Below the pieces are notes generated by a model. It saw only the letters and a list, made by a program, of their open reading frames with translations, was not told where the DNA came from and did no database searches. A program made the position numbers and the translations under genes. Below, piece after piece: positions 42,809-51,097 of a stretch of 57,397 nucleotides of DNA. This stretch comes from DASQUK01 sp046723645 (GTDB taxonomy: Bacteria > Actinomycetota > Acidimicrobiia > Acidimicrobiales > VFJN01). The first letter of the stretch is position 1, and every line of letters begins with the position of its first letter. The stretch is from the NCBI GenBank assembly GCA_046723645.1, contig JBKOUY010000222.1, forward strand, positions 1 through 57,397. The letters are read 5' to 3'.

Positions 42809-43582
42809 CTACGGCAGCGTCAGGATCTCCGGCCCGTCGTCGGTGACGGCCACCGTGTGCTCCCAGTGGGCGGCCCACGAGCCGTCGATCGTGACCACCG
42901 TCCACCCGTCTGCGAGCACCAGCGTGTCCTCGCTACCGGCGGCCACCATGGGCTCCACGGCGAACACATCGCCGGCCGCCACCTGCTTGCCCCGGCCCCG
43001 CCGGCCGACGTTGGGGACGTCGGGCGGCTCGTGCATGGCCGTGCCGATCCCGTGGCCCACGTAGTCACGCACCACGCTGAACTCGGCGGCCTCGACGGTC
43101 GCCTGCACTGCGGCGCCCAGGTCGCCCAGCCGGGAGCCGGGGACCAGCTCGGCGATGCCGGCGTCCAGGGCGTCCCGGGTGACGTCGATCAGCCGCTGCG
43201 CGTCGCCGTCGACCTCCCCGATCCCCGCCGTGAACGCAGCGTCGCCGTGGTAGCCGTCGACGATGGCGCCGCAGTCGATGGAGACGATGTCGCCCTCCTC
43301 CAGCACCCGGCCGCCGGGGATGCCGTGCACCACGACCTCGTTGGGGCTGGTGCAGATGACCCCCGGATAGCCGTGGTAGCCGAGGAAGTTCGAGCGGGCA
43401 TCCCGCCGCGCCAGCACCTCGCGGCCCACCGCGTCCAGCGCCAGCGTCGTCACGCCGGGCCTCAGCGCGGCGCGGATGCGGTCGTGCATCTCCGCCACAA
43501 CCCGGCCGGCCCGCCGCATCGTGCGGATCTCCTCGGCGGTGCGCCGCCCCGCCGTGGCGGGTGCGCGCGGGCGAACGTTCAT
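42809..43582 (-). CDS. map: Methionine aminopeptidase, type I
   Basis: The 257-residue enzyme removes the first methionine from new proteins. It shows the pita-bread metal site: VSIDCGAIVDGYHGDAAFT, VGHGIGTAMHEPP, FAVEPMV and WEHTVAVT supply the aspartate, histidine and glutamate ligands. The N-terminal part has no zinc finger extension. It follows adk in the usual spc order. The next expected gene, infA, lies 4.6 kb further on, beyond the phoD/two-component module. Confidence 0.96.
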   Translation of the reverse strand: MNVRPRAPATAGRRTAEEIRTMRRAGRVVAEMHDRIRAALRPGVTTLALDAVGREVLARRDARSNFLGYHGYPGVICTSPNEVVVHGIPGGRVLEEGDIVSIDCGAIVDGYHGDAAFTAGIGEVDGDAQRLIDVTRDALDAGIAELVPGSRLGDLGAAVQATVEAAEFSVVRDYVGHGIGTAMHEPPDVPNVGRRGRGKQVAAGDVFAVEPMVAAGSEDTLVLADGWTVVTIDGSWAAHWEHTVAVTDDGPEILTLP

Positions 43583-43600
43583 GGCGCCGGCGCCGGTGGA

Positions 43601-43634
43601 CGAGCGCCCACTAGTGGACCCTCGCGCCCACTAG
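43601..43634. repeat. Fragment of the CCACTAGTGG repeat between map and adk
   Basis: The 17 bases CGAGCGCCCACTAGTGG (43601-43617) are the exact reverse complement of 42211-42227. A second GCGCCCACTAG follows to 43634 and supplies the adk stop codon. The repeat therefore occurs on both sides of the PepSY-map pair. Confidence 0.7.
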
Positions 43635-44293
43635 CTACCCCGGCGGAGGTCGATCAGCTCGAACAGCCGCAGCGACACCTCGGTGGTGGTGCCCTGCCCG
43701 TCGACCAGCTCGAGCAGGCCGAGGTCGCGGTACCAGCCGATGAGCGGCGCGGTCTCGCGCTCGTACTCGGCCAGGCGCTTCTCGATGGCGGCGGGCGTGT
43801 CGTCCTCGCGCTGCTCCACCTCGCCGCCGCAGTTGTCGCACACGCAGTCGTAGCGCGGCGGTTTGTCGACCGAGTAGTTGGCACCGCAGTCGGCACACAC
43901 CCGCCGGCTGGCCAGGCGCCGGAGGACGATCTCCTTGGGCACGTCCAGGTCTATGACCAGGTCGAGCGGGCGCCCGGCTGTGATCTCGGCCAGCGCCTTG
44001 GCCTGGGGGACGGTGCGCGGGAAGCCGTCGAGGATGTAGCCCCGCCGCGTGGTGTCGTCGTGGTCGAGCCGCTCGTCGACGATCCCGATCATGACGTCGT
44101 CCGGCACGAGGCCGCCCTCGTTCATGATCTCGGCCGCCTTGCGGCCCAGCTCGGTCCCCTCCTTCACGGCGGCGCGCAGCATCTCGCCGGTTGAGATGTG
44201 CGGCACCACGTAGTGCCGTGACAACCTCGTGCACTGGGTGCCCTTGCCGGCGCCTTGGCGGCCCAGCATGACGAGCCGCACCCCGGCCGTCAC
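43631..44293 (-). CDS. adk: Adenylate kinase (zinc-lid form)
   Basis: The enzyme balances AMP, ADP and ATP. The 220-residue protein has the P-loop GRQGAGKGTQ (11-20) and the AMP site DGFPRT. Its long lid carries four cysteines in CADC and CDNC, Cys133, Cys136, Cys152 and Cys155, which should hold a structural zinc. It starts with GTG, 55 bases downstream of secY. Confidence 0.97.
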   Translation of the reverse strand: MTAGVRLVMLGRQGAGKGTQCTRLSRHYVVPHISTGEMLRAAVKEGTELGRKAAEIMNEGGLVPDDVMIGIVDERLDHDDTTRRGYILDGFPRTVPQAKALAEITAGRPLDLVIDLDVPKEIVLRRLASRRVCADCGANYSVDKPPRYDCVCDNCGGEVEQREDDTPAAIEKRLAEYERETAPLIGWYRDLGLLELVDGQGTTTEVSLRLFELIDLRRGS

Positions 44294-44348
44294 CGGGGCG
44301 GTCCTTCGATGATTCGAGCGCGCCCCAGGCCGCCTTCCTGGGGAAGGA

Positions 44349-45674
44349 TCACTGCAGGAACCCCTCGTAGTTGCGCATCATCAGCTGGCTGTCGATCTGC
44401 TTCATCGTCTCCAGGGCCACACCGACGGCGATGAGTATGGATGTACCCCCGAAGGCGAACGCATTTACATCGGCGAGTGCCAGCAGCAGGGTGGGCAGGA
44501 GGGCGATCGCGGCGATGAACAGTGCGCCGGGCAGCGTGATCCGCGCAAGGATCCGCGACAGGTAGCGCTCGGTCTGCGGCCCGGGGCGGATGCCGGGAAT
44601 GAACCCGCCCTGCTTGCGGATGGTGTCCGCCTGCTTGTGCGGGTCGAAGGCGATGGCCGTGTAGAAGTACGCGAAGCCGATGATCAGCAGGCCGTAGAGG
44701 ATCATGTAGAAGGCCGAATCCTGCTGCAGCAGGTTGTCATCGACCCAGCGCTGCACCGTGACGCCCCAGCTTCCCGGGTCGGAGGGGAGCACCTGCGTGG
44801 CCAGCGCCGGCAGGTAGAGCACCGAGCTGGCGAAGATGATCGGCACGACGCCGGACTGGTTGACCTTCAGCGGGATGTACGTGCTCTGGCCGCCGTACAT
44901 GCGGCGGCCCACCACCCGCTTGGCGAACTGCACCGGGATCCGCCGCTGGCCGTTCTCGATGAACACGATGCCCACCAGCACCGCCAGGAACAGGATGACC
45001 AGCGGGATGAGCAGCCCCAGCCCCTTCTCGGCGTTGATCTGGGCGAACTGTGCCGGGATGCTCGACACGACGCTCGAGAAGATCAGGAGCGACATGCCGT
45101 TGCCGATGCCGCGCTGGGTGATGAGCTCGCCCATCCACATCAGCAGGGCCGTGCCGGCGGTCAGCACGATCACGACCAGGAGGACGTTGGGCGCCGTGAA
45201 CTCGGGCAGGACGTCGACGCCGGTGGGGTTGCCGCCACCGCCCAGCAGGCCACCCCCGCCGTTGTGGAACAGGAACGCCAGCGCCGTCGACTGCAGGATC
45301 GCGATGGAGATCGTCAGGTAGCGGGTCCACTGCGTGATCTTCCGCTGGCCAATGGCCCCCTGCTGCTGCCACTCCTCGAGCTTGGGGATCACCACCGTGA
45401 GGATCTGCATGATGATCGAGCTCGTGATGTAGGGCATGATCCCCAGGGCGAACACCGCGAAGTTGGTGAGCCCCCGGCCCGAGAACAGCTGCAGGTAGGC
45501 GAGGATCCCGCCCGAGTTCTCGGCCTGCCGCCGCAGCTGGTCGACGGCGTCGATGTCGATGCCCGGGGCCGGCACGAACGACCCGAAGCGGTAGAGGGCG
45601 ATGATGGCCAGCGTGAACACGATCTTGTTCCGCAGGTCAGCGACCCTGAACATGTTCCACAAGCTGGACAGCAC
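44349..45674 (-). CDS. secY: Protein translocase subunit SecY
   Basis: The 441-residue channel protein has ten membrane helices. It shows the early RVADLRNKIVFTLAIIALYRFGSFVPAPGID, IMQILTVVIPKLEEW and the late cytoplasmic loop KQADTIRKQGGFIPGIRPG that contacts SecA and ribosomes. It starts with GTG after GGGGAG. The 192-base gap before it has a possible promoter of its own (TTAGCT, 17 bases, TACGTC on the minus strand). It sits between rplO and adk as in the standard spc operon. Confidence 0.97.
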   Translation of the reverse strand: MLSSLWNMFRVADLRNKIVFTLAIIALYRFGSFVPAPGIDIDAVDQLRRQAENSGGILAYLQLFSGRGLTNFAVFALGIMPYITSSIIMQILTVVIPKLEEWQQQGAIGQRKITQWTRYLTISIAILQSTALAFLFHNGGGGLLGGGGNPTGVDVLPEFTAPNVLLVVIVLTAGTALLMWMGELITQRGIGNGMSLLIFSSVVSSIPAQFAQINAEKGLGLLIPLVILFLAVLVGIVFIENGQRRIPVQFAKRVVGRRMYGGQSTYIPLKVNQSGVVPIIFASSVLYLPALATQVLPSDPGSWGVTVQRWVDDNLLQQDSAFYMILYGLLIIGFAYFYTAIAFDPHKQADTIRKQGGFIPGIRPGPQTERYLSRILARITLPGALFIAAIALLPTLLLALADVNAFAFGGTSILIAVGVALETMKQIDSQLMMRNYEGFLQ

Positions 45675-45866
45675 GGTCGGTTCTCCCCTTTGGCGATGTC
45701 AGCCGAGCGGAGCGGGCTCAGCGGTGCCGGGTACGCCAGTGTGGTTCGTGGGTGCGAGCCAGACGTAATCGGTGGATACCGGCAAGCTAACGGTAACGAC
45801 GGTGGATCGGGATGCGGGGGTGGCGTGTCCCCCTCCGCTGGGAGGCACCACCGGCCCCCGCGTCCA

Positions 45867-46361
45867 CTAGCGGTTGGCGAACTGGTTGCCCTTCGCCGGC
45901 GGGCGGCGGTCGCCCCACGGCTTCGGGAGCACTTCGACGCTGCCGCCGGCGTCGCGGATAGCCTGCTCGGCGGACTTGGAGAACGCGTGGGCCCTGACGG
46001 TGACCTTCCTGGTCAGCTCCCCGCGCCCCAGCACCTTGACCAGGGCACCCTTGTGGGTGAGGCCCCTGGCATGCAGCGACTCGGGCGTGACCTCGTCGAG
46101 CTCGGACGCCTCGATGGTGTCGAGGTTGATGGCCTGGTACTCGACGCGGAACGGGTTGTTGAAGCCCTTCAGCTTGGGCACCCGCCTGATCAGCGGCATC
46201 TGGCCGCCCTCGAAGTAGGCGGGGACCGTGTCGCGGGCCTTCTGGCCCTTGTGGCCGCGGCCGGCCGTCTTGCCGCCCTTGCCGGCGATGCCGCGCCCGA
46301 CGCGCTTGCGGCTCTTGGTCGAGCCCGGCGCCGGCTTGAGGTCGTGGACCTTGATGGTCAT
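45867..46361 (-). CDS. rplO: 50S ribosomal protein L15
   Basis: The 164-residue protein begins MTIKVHDLKPAPGSTKSRKRVGRG, with the glycine-rich GKGGKTAGRGHKGQKAR extension that threads into 23S rRNA. It lies two bases after the rpmD stop. It ends in a CCACTAG context like the repeats near adk, though this may be chance. Confidence 0.97.
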   Translation of the reverse strand: MTIKVHDLKPAPGSTKSRKRVGRGIAGKGGKTAGRGHKGQKARDTVPAYFEGGQMPLIRRVPKLKGFNNPFRVEYQAINLDTIEASELDEVTPESLHARGLTHKGALVKVLGRGELTRKVTVRAHAFSKSAEQAIRDAGGSVEVLPKPWGDRRPPAKGNQFANR

Positions 46362-46363
46362 GG

Positions 46364-46741
46364 CTAGTTCTCTCGGGTCTCTTGGCTCTTCGAGGTCCCG
46401 GCGGCCGCCTTCTTGGCCGGCGCCTTCTTCGCGGTCGCCTTGGTGGCGGCCGCCTTCTTCGCGGTCGTCTTCTTGGCCGGCGCCTTCTTCGCCGGCGCCT
46501 TCTTCGCCCCTGTCTTCTTCGCAGCCGCCCGCTTCGCCGGCGCCTTCTCCGCCCCGGCCGGCTCCGCGTCGTCGACCGTGATCATGTGGGGCACCTTGGC
46601 GATCATCCCCCTGATCTCGGGACGGTCGGGGAGCGTGTTGGACTTGCCGATGCGGCCCAGGCCGAGGGCACGCAGCGTGCCCCGGTGCTTCGGCTTGGCG
46701 CCGATCGACGACCGCACCTGGGTGACGACGAGCTCGGGCAT
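46364..46741 (-). CDS. rpmD: 50S ribosomal protein L30 with a long Lys/Ala-rich tail
   Basis: Residues 1-58 are a normal L30 (VVTQVRSSIGAKPKHRGTLRALGLGRIG, then HMITVDD). Residues 61-125 are an added tail of AKK and PAKK repeats, like histone H1 or the tails of actinobacterial HU proteins. Usual bacterial L30 ends near 60 residues. The frame stays open and highly GC-biased through the tail, and rplO follows normally, so the tail is genuine coding sequence. The tail would be disordered and strongly basic and may bind rRNA or DNA. The ATG overlaps the rpsE stop. Confidence 0.95.
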   Translation of the reverse strand: MPELVVTQVRSSIGAKPKHRGTLRALGLGRIGKSNTLPDRPEIRGMIAKVPHMITVDDAEPAGAEKAPAKRAAAKKTGAKKAPAKKAPAKKTTAKKAAATKATAKKAPAKKAAAGTSKSQETREN

Positions 46742-47370
46742 CACAGTGGCACCTCGGCCTGCTCGGTGCGGGCCCGCTCGCTCTCGCGGTACGCAGCGAC
46801 CAGGCCGGCGGGGAACAGCTCGTCGGGCGTGCTGCCCCGGAGCTGGGCCACCTCGTCCGGGCGCTTCAGCGCCTTGAGGCCGGCGATGGTGGCGCGGGCC
46901 ACGTTGATGTGGTTGGACGAGCCCAGGGACTTGCACAGCACGTCCTTGATGCCGGCCTCCTCGAGGATCGCCCGGGCGGCCCCGCCCGCGATGACTCCGG
47001 TACCGGGGGCGGCGGGCTTGATGAGCACGCGGCCGGCGCCGGTCTGGCCGATCACGGGGTGGACGATGGTGGTGCCGGCCAGGGGCACCTTGAAGAGGTT
47101 CTTGCGGGCCTCCTCGGTGCCCTTCTGGATGGCAAGGGGCACCTCCTTGGCCTTCCCGTAGCCGAGGCCGACGCGGCCGTTGCCGTCGCCGATCACGACC
47201 AGCGCGGTGAACGAGAACCGCCGGCCGCCCTTGACCACCTTGGCGACCCGGTTGATGTTGATGACGCGGGACTCGTGCAGCGTCGCATCGCCCGAGGCCC
47301 GCGGGTTCTCGCGGGGCTCGCGCTCCCGGGGCGGACGGGGGCGGCCGGCATTGCCGGATCCGTTGGGCAT
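46741..47370 (-). CDS. rpsE: 30S ribosomal protein S5
   Basis: The 209-residue protein has a basic, proline-rich N-terminus of about 30 residues. The S5 core follows (ESRVININRVAKVVKGGRRFSFTALVVIGDGNGRVG, GSSNHINVARATIAGL). S5 acts at the mRNA entry site and in decoding fidelity. Both ends overlap neighbouring genes by a base or two. Confidence 0.98.
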   Translation of the reverse strand: MPNGSGNAGRPRPPREREPRENPRASGDATLHESRVININRVAKVVKGGRRFSFTALVVIGDGNGRVGLGYGKAKEVPLAIQKGTEEARKNLFKVPLAGTTIVHPVIGQTGAGRVLIKPAAPGTGVIAGGAARAILEEAGIKDVLCKSLGSSNHINVARATIAGLKALKRPDEVAQLRGSTPDELFPAGLVAAYRESERARTEQAEVPL

Positions 47371-47732
47371 CAGAACTCCAGTCCTGCTTCGCGTGCCGCC
47401 TCGGCCACGGCCGCAACCCGGCCGTGGTAGAGGAAGCCGCCTCGATCGAACACCACCCGCTCGACACCGGCGTCCCGCGCCCGCTGGGCGACGAGCTGGC
47501 CGACGCGCCTCGCCGCGTCCTTGTTGGAGGTGCCGCCGCTCTGTAGGCCGCCCTCCAGCGTCGACGCCGACACCAGGGTGCGCCCGGCGCGATCATCGAT
47601 GACCTGCGCGGAGATGTGCCTGTTGGAGCGGAAGACCGCCAGGCGCGGCCGCTCGGCGGTGCCCCGCACGTGCTTGCGCACCCGGGCGTGCCGCTTGATG
47701 CGGGCGTCTCGCTTGTACTTGGCGCTGTTCAT
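47370..47732 (-). CDS. rplR: 50S ribosomal protein L18
   Basis: The 120-residue protein binds 5S rRNA. It shows a basic N-terminus and RPRLAVFRSNRHISAQVIDD, then FDRGGFLYHGRVAAVAEAAREAGLEF. ATG 47732 follows AGAGGA by six bases and is preferred to a TTG two codons earlier. Confidence 0.97.
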   Translation of the reverse strand: MNSAKYKRDARIKRHARVRKHVRGTAERPRLAVFRSNRHISAQVIDDRAGRTLVSASTLEGGLQSGGTSNKDAARRVGQLVAQRARDAGVERVVFDRGGFLYHGRVAAVAEAAREAGLEF

Positions 47733-47747
47733 TGCCAATCCTCTGCG

Positions 47748-48287
47748 CTACTTCCCGGCCTTGCCGGCCTTGCGCCGGACGTACTCGCCGGCGTACCGCA
47801 CGCCCTTGCCCTTGTAGGGCTCCGGCTTGCGCCACGCACGGATGTCGGCCGCCACCTGGCCGACGGCCTCCTTGTCGATGCCGCTCACGACGATGCGGTT
47901 GGGCGCCGGCACCTCGAAGGTGATGCCCTCGGGCGCCTCGACGTTCACGGGGTGGCTGAACCCGAGCGCTAGCTCGATCGCGTCCGGTCCGCGGGCGGTC
48001 GCCCGGTAGCCCACGCCCACGATCTCGAGCTCCTTGGTGAAGCCCTGCGTGACGCCCACGACCATGTTGTTGACCAGCGATCGCACGAGCCCGTGCAGGG
48101 CGCGGTTCTCGCGCTCGTCGTCGGGTCGCTCGACCACCAGCGCGGCGCCGTCCTGCTTGACGGTGATGGAGCCCGGGATGTCTCGCTCGAGCGCACCCTT
48201 GGGGCCCTTCACGGCGACGTGACCGTTGGAGATCGTCACGTCGACGCCGCTGGGTACGGGGATCGGTGCCTTGCCGATTCGGGACAT
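47748..48287 (-). CDS. rplF: 50S ribosomal protein L6
   Basis: The 179-residue protein shows MSRIGKAPIPVPSGVDVTI, GVTQGFTKELEIVGVGYRA and EPYKGKGVRYAGEYVRRKAGKAGK, the signature of L6. It lies near the factor-binding centre of the large subunit. It fits the normal spc order between rpsH and rplR. Confidence 0.98.
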   Translation of the reverse strand: MSRIGKAPIPVPSGVDVTISNGHVAVKGPKGALERDIPGSITVKQDGAALVVERPDDERENRALHGLVRSLVNNMVVGVTQGFTKELEIVGVGYRATARGPDAIELALGFSHPVNVEAPEGITFEVPAPNRIVVSGIDKEAVGQVAADIRAWRKPEPYKGKGVRYAGEYVRRKAGKAGK

Positions 48288-48304
48288 GTCAGTGCCTCAC
48301 TGCC

Positions 48305-48709
48305 TCACCAGACGAAGCACAGGACCTCGCCGCCGACCCGGCGCTTGCGCGCCTCGCGGTCGGACAGCAGTCCCTGGCTCGTCGACAGCACCGCCACGCC
48401 GAGCCCACCGAGGACGCGGGGCACCTCGTTGGACTTGGAGTAGACGCGCAGGCCCGGCTTCGACACCCGGCGGATGCCGGAGATCGTGCGGGCGCGCTCG
48501 GGGCTGTACTTCATCCTGACCTGGAGCGTGCGGCCGGGCCCGTCGGGGGTCTCCTCGACTGCGAAGCCCTCGATGTAGCCCTCCCGCTCGAGGACGCCAG
48601 CCAGCGCCTCCTTGAGCTTGGACGACGGCATGCGCACCTCGTCGTGCATCGCGATGTTGGCGTTGCGGATGCGGGTGAGCATGTCGGCGATGGGGTCGGT
48701 CATCGTCAT
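48305..48709 (-). CDS. rpsH: 30S ribosomal protein S8
   Basis: The 134-residue protein begins MTMTDPIADMLTRIRNA and has the C-terminal STSQGLLSDREARKRRVGGEVLCFVW. ATG 48709 follows GGGAGG by nine bases and is preferred to longer readings. S8 binds 16S rRNA and represses the spc operon in other bacteria. Confidence 0.98.
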   Translation of the reverse strand: MTMTDPIADMLTRIRNANIAMHDEVRMPSSKLKEALAGVLEREGYIEGFAVEETPDGPGRTLQVRMKYSPERARTISGIRRVSKPGLRVYSKSNEVPRVLGGLGVAVLSTSQGLLSDREARKRRVGGEVLCFVW

Positions 48710-48725
48710 CTGTCGTCGCCTCCCC

Positions 48726-48911
48726 TCACCAGCTCGCCTTGGTGACGCCGGGCAGCTCGCCCGCATGCGCCAGCTCGCGCAGGCACACGCGGCAGAGGCC
48801 GAACTTGCGGAACACCGAGCGCGGCCGGCCGCAGCGGCGGCAGCGGGTGTAGGCGCGCACCTTGAACTTCGGCTTGCGCTGCTGCTTGTTGATGAGCGCT
48901 TTCTTCGCCAT
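48726..48911 (-). CDS. rpsZ: 30S ribosomal protein S14 type Z
   Basis: The 61-residue protein is the short zinc-binding S14. Cysteines in CRRC and CRVC form the ribbon, and it ends LPGVTKASW. Actinobacteria often hold a second, zinc-free S14 elsewhere for zinc shortage. Its start codon shares a base with the rplE stop. Confidence 0.97.
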   Translation of the reverse strand: MAKKALINKQQRKPKFKVRAYTRCRRCGRPRSVFRKFGLCRVCLRELAHAGELPGVTKASW

Positions 48912-49492
48912 TACTGACCCTCACGTCGGAACGGAAAACCCAAGGCCAACAGGAGCGCCCTTCCCTCGGCGTCCGTGGTCGCCGTGGTCACGATGGTGAT
49001 GTCCATGCCACGGGGCTGGTCGATGCTGTCGTAGTCGATCTCGGGGAAGACGAGCTGCTCGGTCAGGCCGAACGTGTAGTTGCCGTGACCGTCGAAGCTC
49101 CGGGGGTTGAGGCCGCGGAAGTCGCGGATGCGGGGGATGGCGATCGAGATGAGCCGATCGAGGAACTCCCACATGCGGTGGCCCCGCAGGGTGACCTTGG
49201 CGCCGATGGCGTTGCCCTCGCGCAGCTTGAAGCCCGCGATCGACTTGCGGGCCCGGGTGACAAGCGGCTTCTGGCCGGTGATCACGGTGAGGTCGCGCTG
49301 GGCACCCTCCAGCAGCGAGGCCTGCACCGTGGCGTCGCCGACCCCCATGTTGACGACGATCTTCTCGAGCCGCGGGGCCTGCATGATGTTGCCGAGGCCG
49401 AGGTCGCGCAGCAGCTGGGCGCGCAGCGTTTCGTTGTAGCGGGCCTTGAGCCGCGGCACGGTCCTCTCTTCGGTGGCCGTCTCGGTGCTCAC
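48911..49492 (-). CDS. rplE: 50S ribosomal protein L5
   Basis: The 193-residue 5S rRNA-binding protein shows LEKIVVNMGVGDA, GQKPLVTRARKSIAGFKLREG and DYDSIDQPRGMDITIVTTA. The GTG start overlaps the rplX stop by three bases. The first 12 residues are an acidic extension. Confidence 0.98.
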   Translation of the reverse strand: MSTETATEERTVPRLKARYNETLRAQLLRDLGLGNIMQAPRLEKIVVNMGVGDATVQASLLEGAQRDLTVITGQKPLVTRARKSIAGFKLREGNAIGAKVTLRGHRMWEFLDRLISIAIPRIRDFRGLNPRSFDGHGNYTFGLTEQLVFPEIDYDSIDQPRGMDITIVTTATTDAEGRALLLALGFPFRREGQ

Positions 49493-49809
49493 GAGATCTC
49501 ACCTCCGCAGCGCTTGCAGACCCTGACCTTCTGGCCGGAGGGGTCGACCTTGTAGCCCACCCGTGTGGGCTTGCCGCACGACGGGCACACCAGCGCGACG
49601 TTGGACACCGGCAGCGGCATGTCCCGGTCGATGATCCCGCCCTGCTGGGTGGCGCGGGTCGGGCGTTGGTGCTTGCGGGCGACGTTGACCCCGTCGACGA
49701 TCACCTTGCCGGTCGCGGGGAGGGCGCGCATGACCTGGCCCTCCTTGCCGCGGTCCTTGCCGGTGAGCACACGGACCCGGTCGCCCTTGCGAATCTTCAG
49801 TCCAGCCAT
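49489..49809 (-). CDS. rplX: 50S ribosomal protein L24
   Basis: The 106-residue protein has the KOW motif GDRVRVLTGKDRGKEGQVMRA. Its C-terminal pair of CPSC and CKRC motifs makes a zinc-ribbon-like end. It is one of the first proteins to bind 23S rRNA. The ATG overlaps the rplN stop. Confidence 0.98.
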   Translation of the reverse strand: MAGLKIRKGDRVRVLTGKDRGKEGQVMRALPATGKVIVDGVNVARKHQRPTRATQQGGIIDRDMPLPVSNVALVCPSCGKPTRVGYKVDPSGQKVRVCKRCGGEIS

Positions 49810-50177
49810 CACAGGACCTCGGGTGCGAGCGAGACGATCTTCATGAACCGCTTCTCCCGCAGCTCCCGGCCCACGGGACCGAAGATGCGGGTGCCGCGGG
49901 GGTTGTGCTCGGGGGTGATGAGCACCGCGGCGTTCTCGTCGAAGCGGATGTAGCTGCCGTCGGGGCGGCGGCGTTCCTTGTTGGTGCGGACGACCACGCA
50001 GCGCACGACGTCGCCCTTGCGGACGGCGGCGCCGGGGATGGCGTCCTTGACGGTGGCCACGAAGATGTCGCCGATCGAGGCGTAACGGCGGCGGGAGCCG
50101 CCCAGCACCTTTATGACGAGCACCTCCTTGGCGCCGCTGTTGTCAGCGACCTTGAGTCGCGATTCCTGCTGGATCAT
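49809..50177 (-). CDS. rplN: 50S ribosomal protein L14
   Basis: The 122-residue protein begins MIQQESRLKVADNSGAKEVLVIKVLGGS and ends FMKIVSLAPEVL. It has the usual length and order between rpsQ and rplX. Confidence 0.98.
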   Translation of the reverse strand: MIQQESRLKVADNSGAKEVLVIKVLGGSRRRYASIGDIFVATVKDAIPGAAVRKGDVVRCVVVRTNKERRRPDGSYIRFDENAAVLITPEHNPRGTRIFGPVGRELREKRFMKIVSLAPEVL

Positions 50178-50181
50178 CGGG

Positions 50182-50460
50182 CTACTTCGCTCTCTCGAGG
50201 ATCTCGACCAGCCGCCAGCGCTTCTGCTTGGACAGCGGCCGGGTCTCGGCGATGCGGACCCGGTCGCCCACGCGCAGCTCGTTGTTCTCGTCGTGCGCGT
50301 AGAGGCGGCTGGTCCTGACCATCGTCTTGCGGTACAGCGGGTGGGGCTTGCGGGTGGTCACCACGACGACGGCGGTCTTGTCCATGGCGGTGGACGCCAC
50401 CACGCCCTCGCGCACCTTGCGCGCCCCGCGGGCCTCGGTGGCTGCGGTTGCCTCAGCCAT
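50182..50460 (-). CDS. rpsQ: 30S ribosomal protein S17
   Basis: The 92-residue protein has an alanine-rich start followed by the S17 core (GVVASTAMDKTAVVVVTTRK, HPLYRKTMVRTSRLYAHDE). The ATG overlaps the rpmC stop. Confidence 0.98.
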   Translation of the reverse strand: MAEATAATEARGARKVREGVVASTAMDKTAVVVVTTRKPHPLYRKTMVRTSRLYAHDENNELRVGDRVRIAETRPLSKQKRWRLVEILERAK

Positions 50461-50681
50461 CACGCGTTCTCCTCTTGAAGGGCCTCGGCGGCGCTGATCT
50501 CGCGGGCGCGGAGCTCGGTCTCGAGCCGTGCGATGTCCCTGCGCACCTGGCCGATGCGGGCGTAGTTGCTCAGCTGGCCGGTGGCCAGCTGGAACCGGAG
50601 CTTGAACAGCTCGTCCCTGGTCTCGCGCAGGCGGTCCATGAGGCTGCCGTCGTCGAGGTCGCGGAAGGATTGCCTCGCCAT
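50460..50681 (-). CDS. rpmC: 50S ribosomal protein L29
   Basis: The 73-residue helical protein shows ELFKLRFQLATGQLSNYARIG and VRRDIARLETELRARE, typical of L29, which sits at the tunnel exit. It overlaps rplP and rpsQ at start and stop. Confidence 0.97.
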   Translation of the reverse strand: MARQSFRDLDDGSLMDRLRETRDELFKLRFQLATGQLSNYARIGQVRRDIARLETELRAREISAAEALQEENA

Positions 50682-51097
50682 CAGAGTGCGTCCTCCTTGG
50701 TGACGAAGCGGGCCTTGATCGGCAGCTTCTGGATGGCCCGCTCGATGGCGGCTCGGGCGACGACGGCGTCGGGGTACGACAGCTCGAAGAGCACGCGCCC
50801 CGGCTTGACCACGGCGACCCAGCGCTCGGGGTTGCCCTTGCCCGACCCCATCCGGGTCTCGGCCGGCTTCTGCGTGACCGGCTTGTCGGGGAAGACGTTG
50901 ATCCAGACCTTCCCCCCGCGCCTGATGTGGCGGGTCATGGCGATACGGGCGGCCTCGATCTGGCGGGCGGTGATCCATCCCGGCTCGAGCGCCTGGATGC
51001 CGAACTCGCCGAAGTTGACCTCGGTGCCGCCCTTGGCGACGCCGGTCATCCGACCCCGGTGGTGCTTGCGGTGCGCAACCTTGCGCGGCATCAACAT
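50681..51097 (-). CDS. rplP: 50S ribosomal protein L16
   Basis: The 138-residue protein reads MLMPRKVAHRKHHRGRMTG and contains GWITARQIEAARIAMTRHIRRGGKVWINVFP, the L16 core. It binds near the A-site tRNA elbow. The first ATG, next to the rpsC stop, was chosen over one two codons later. Confidence 0.98.
   Translation of the reverse strand: MLMPRKVAHRKHHRGRMTGVAKGGTEVNFGEFGIQALEPGWITARQIEAARIAMTRHIRRGGKVWINVFPDKPVTQKPAETRMGSGKGNPERWVAVVKPGRVLFELSYPDAVVARAAIERAIQKLPIKARFVTKEDAL

Noticed and set aside
45675..45866. A small gene between secY and rplO
   Set aside because: No frame has a good start or coding bias. Only a weak promoter candidate for secY was seen.
46380..46560. Frameshift or assembly error as the cause of the long L30 tail
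   Set aside because: The frame remains open with consistent codon bias to a stop two bases from rplO, and the repeats encode a coherent basic tail.
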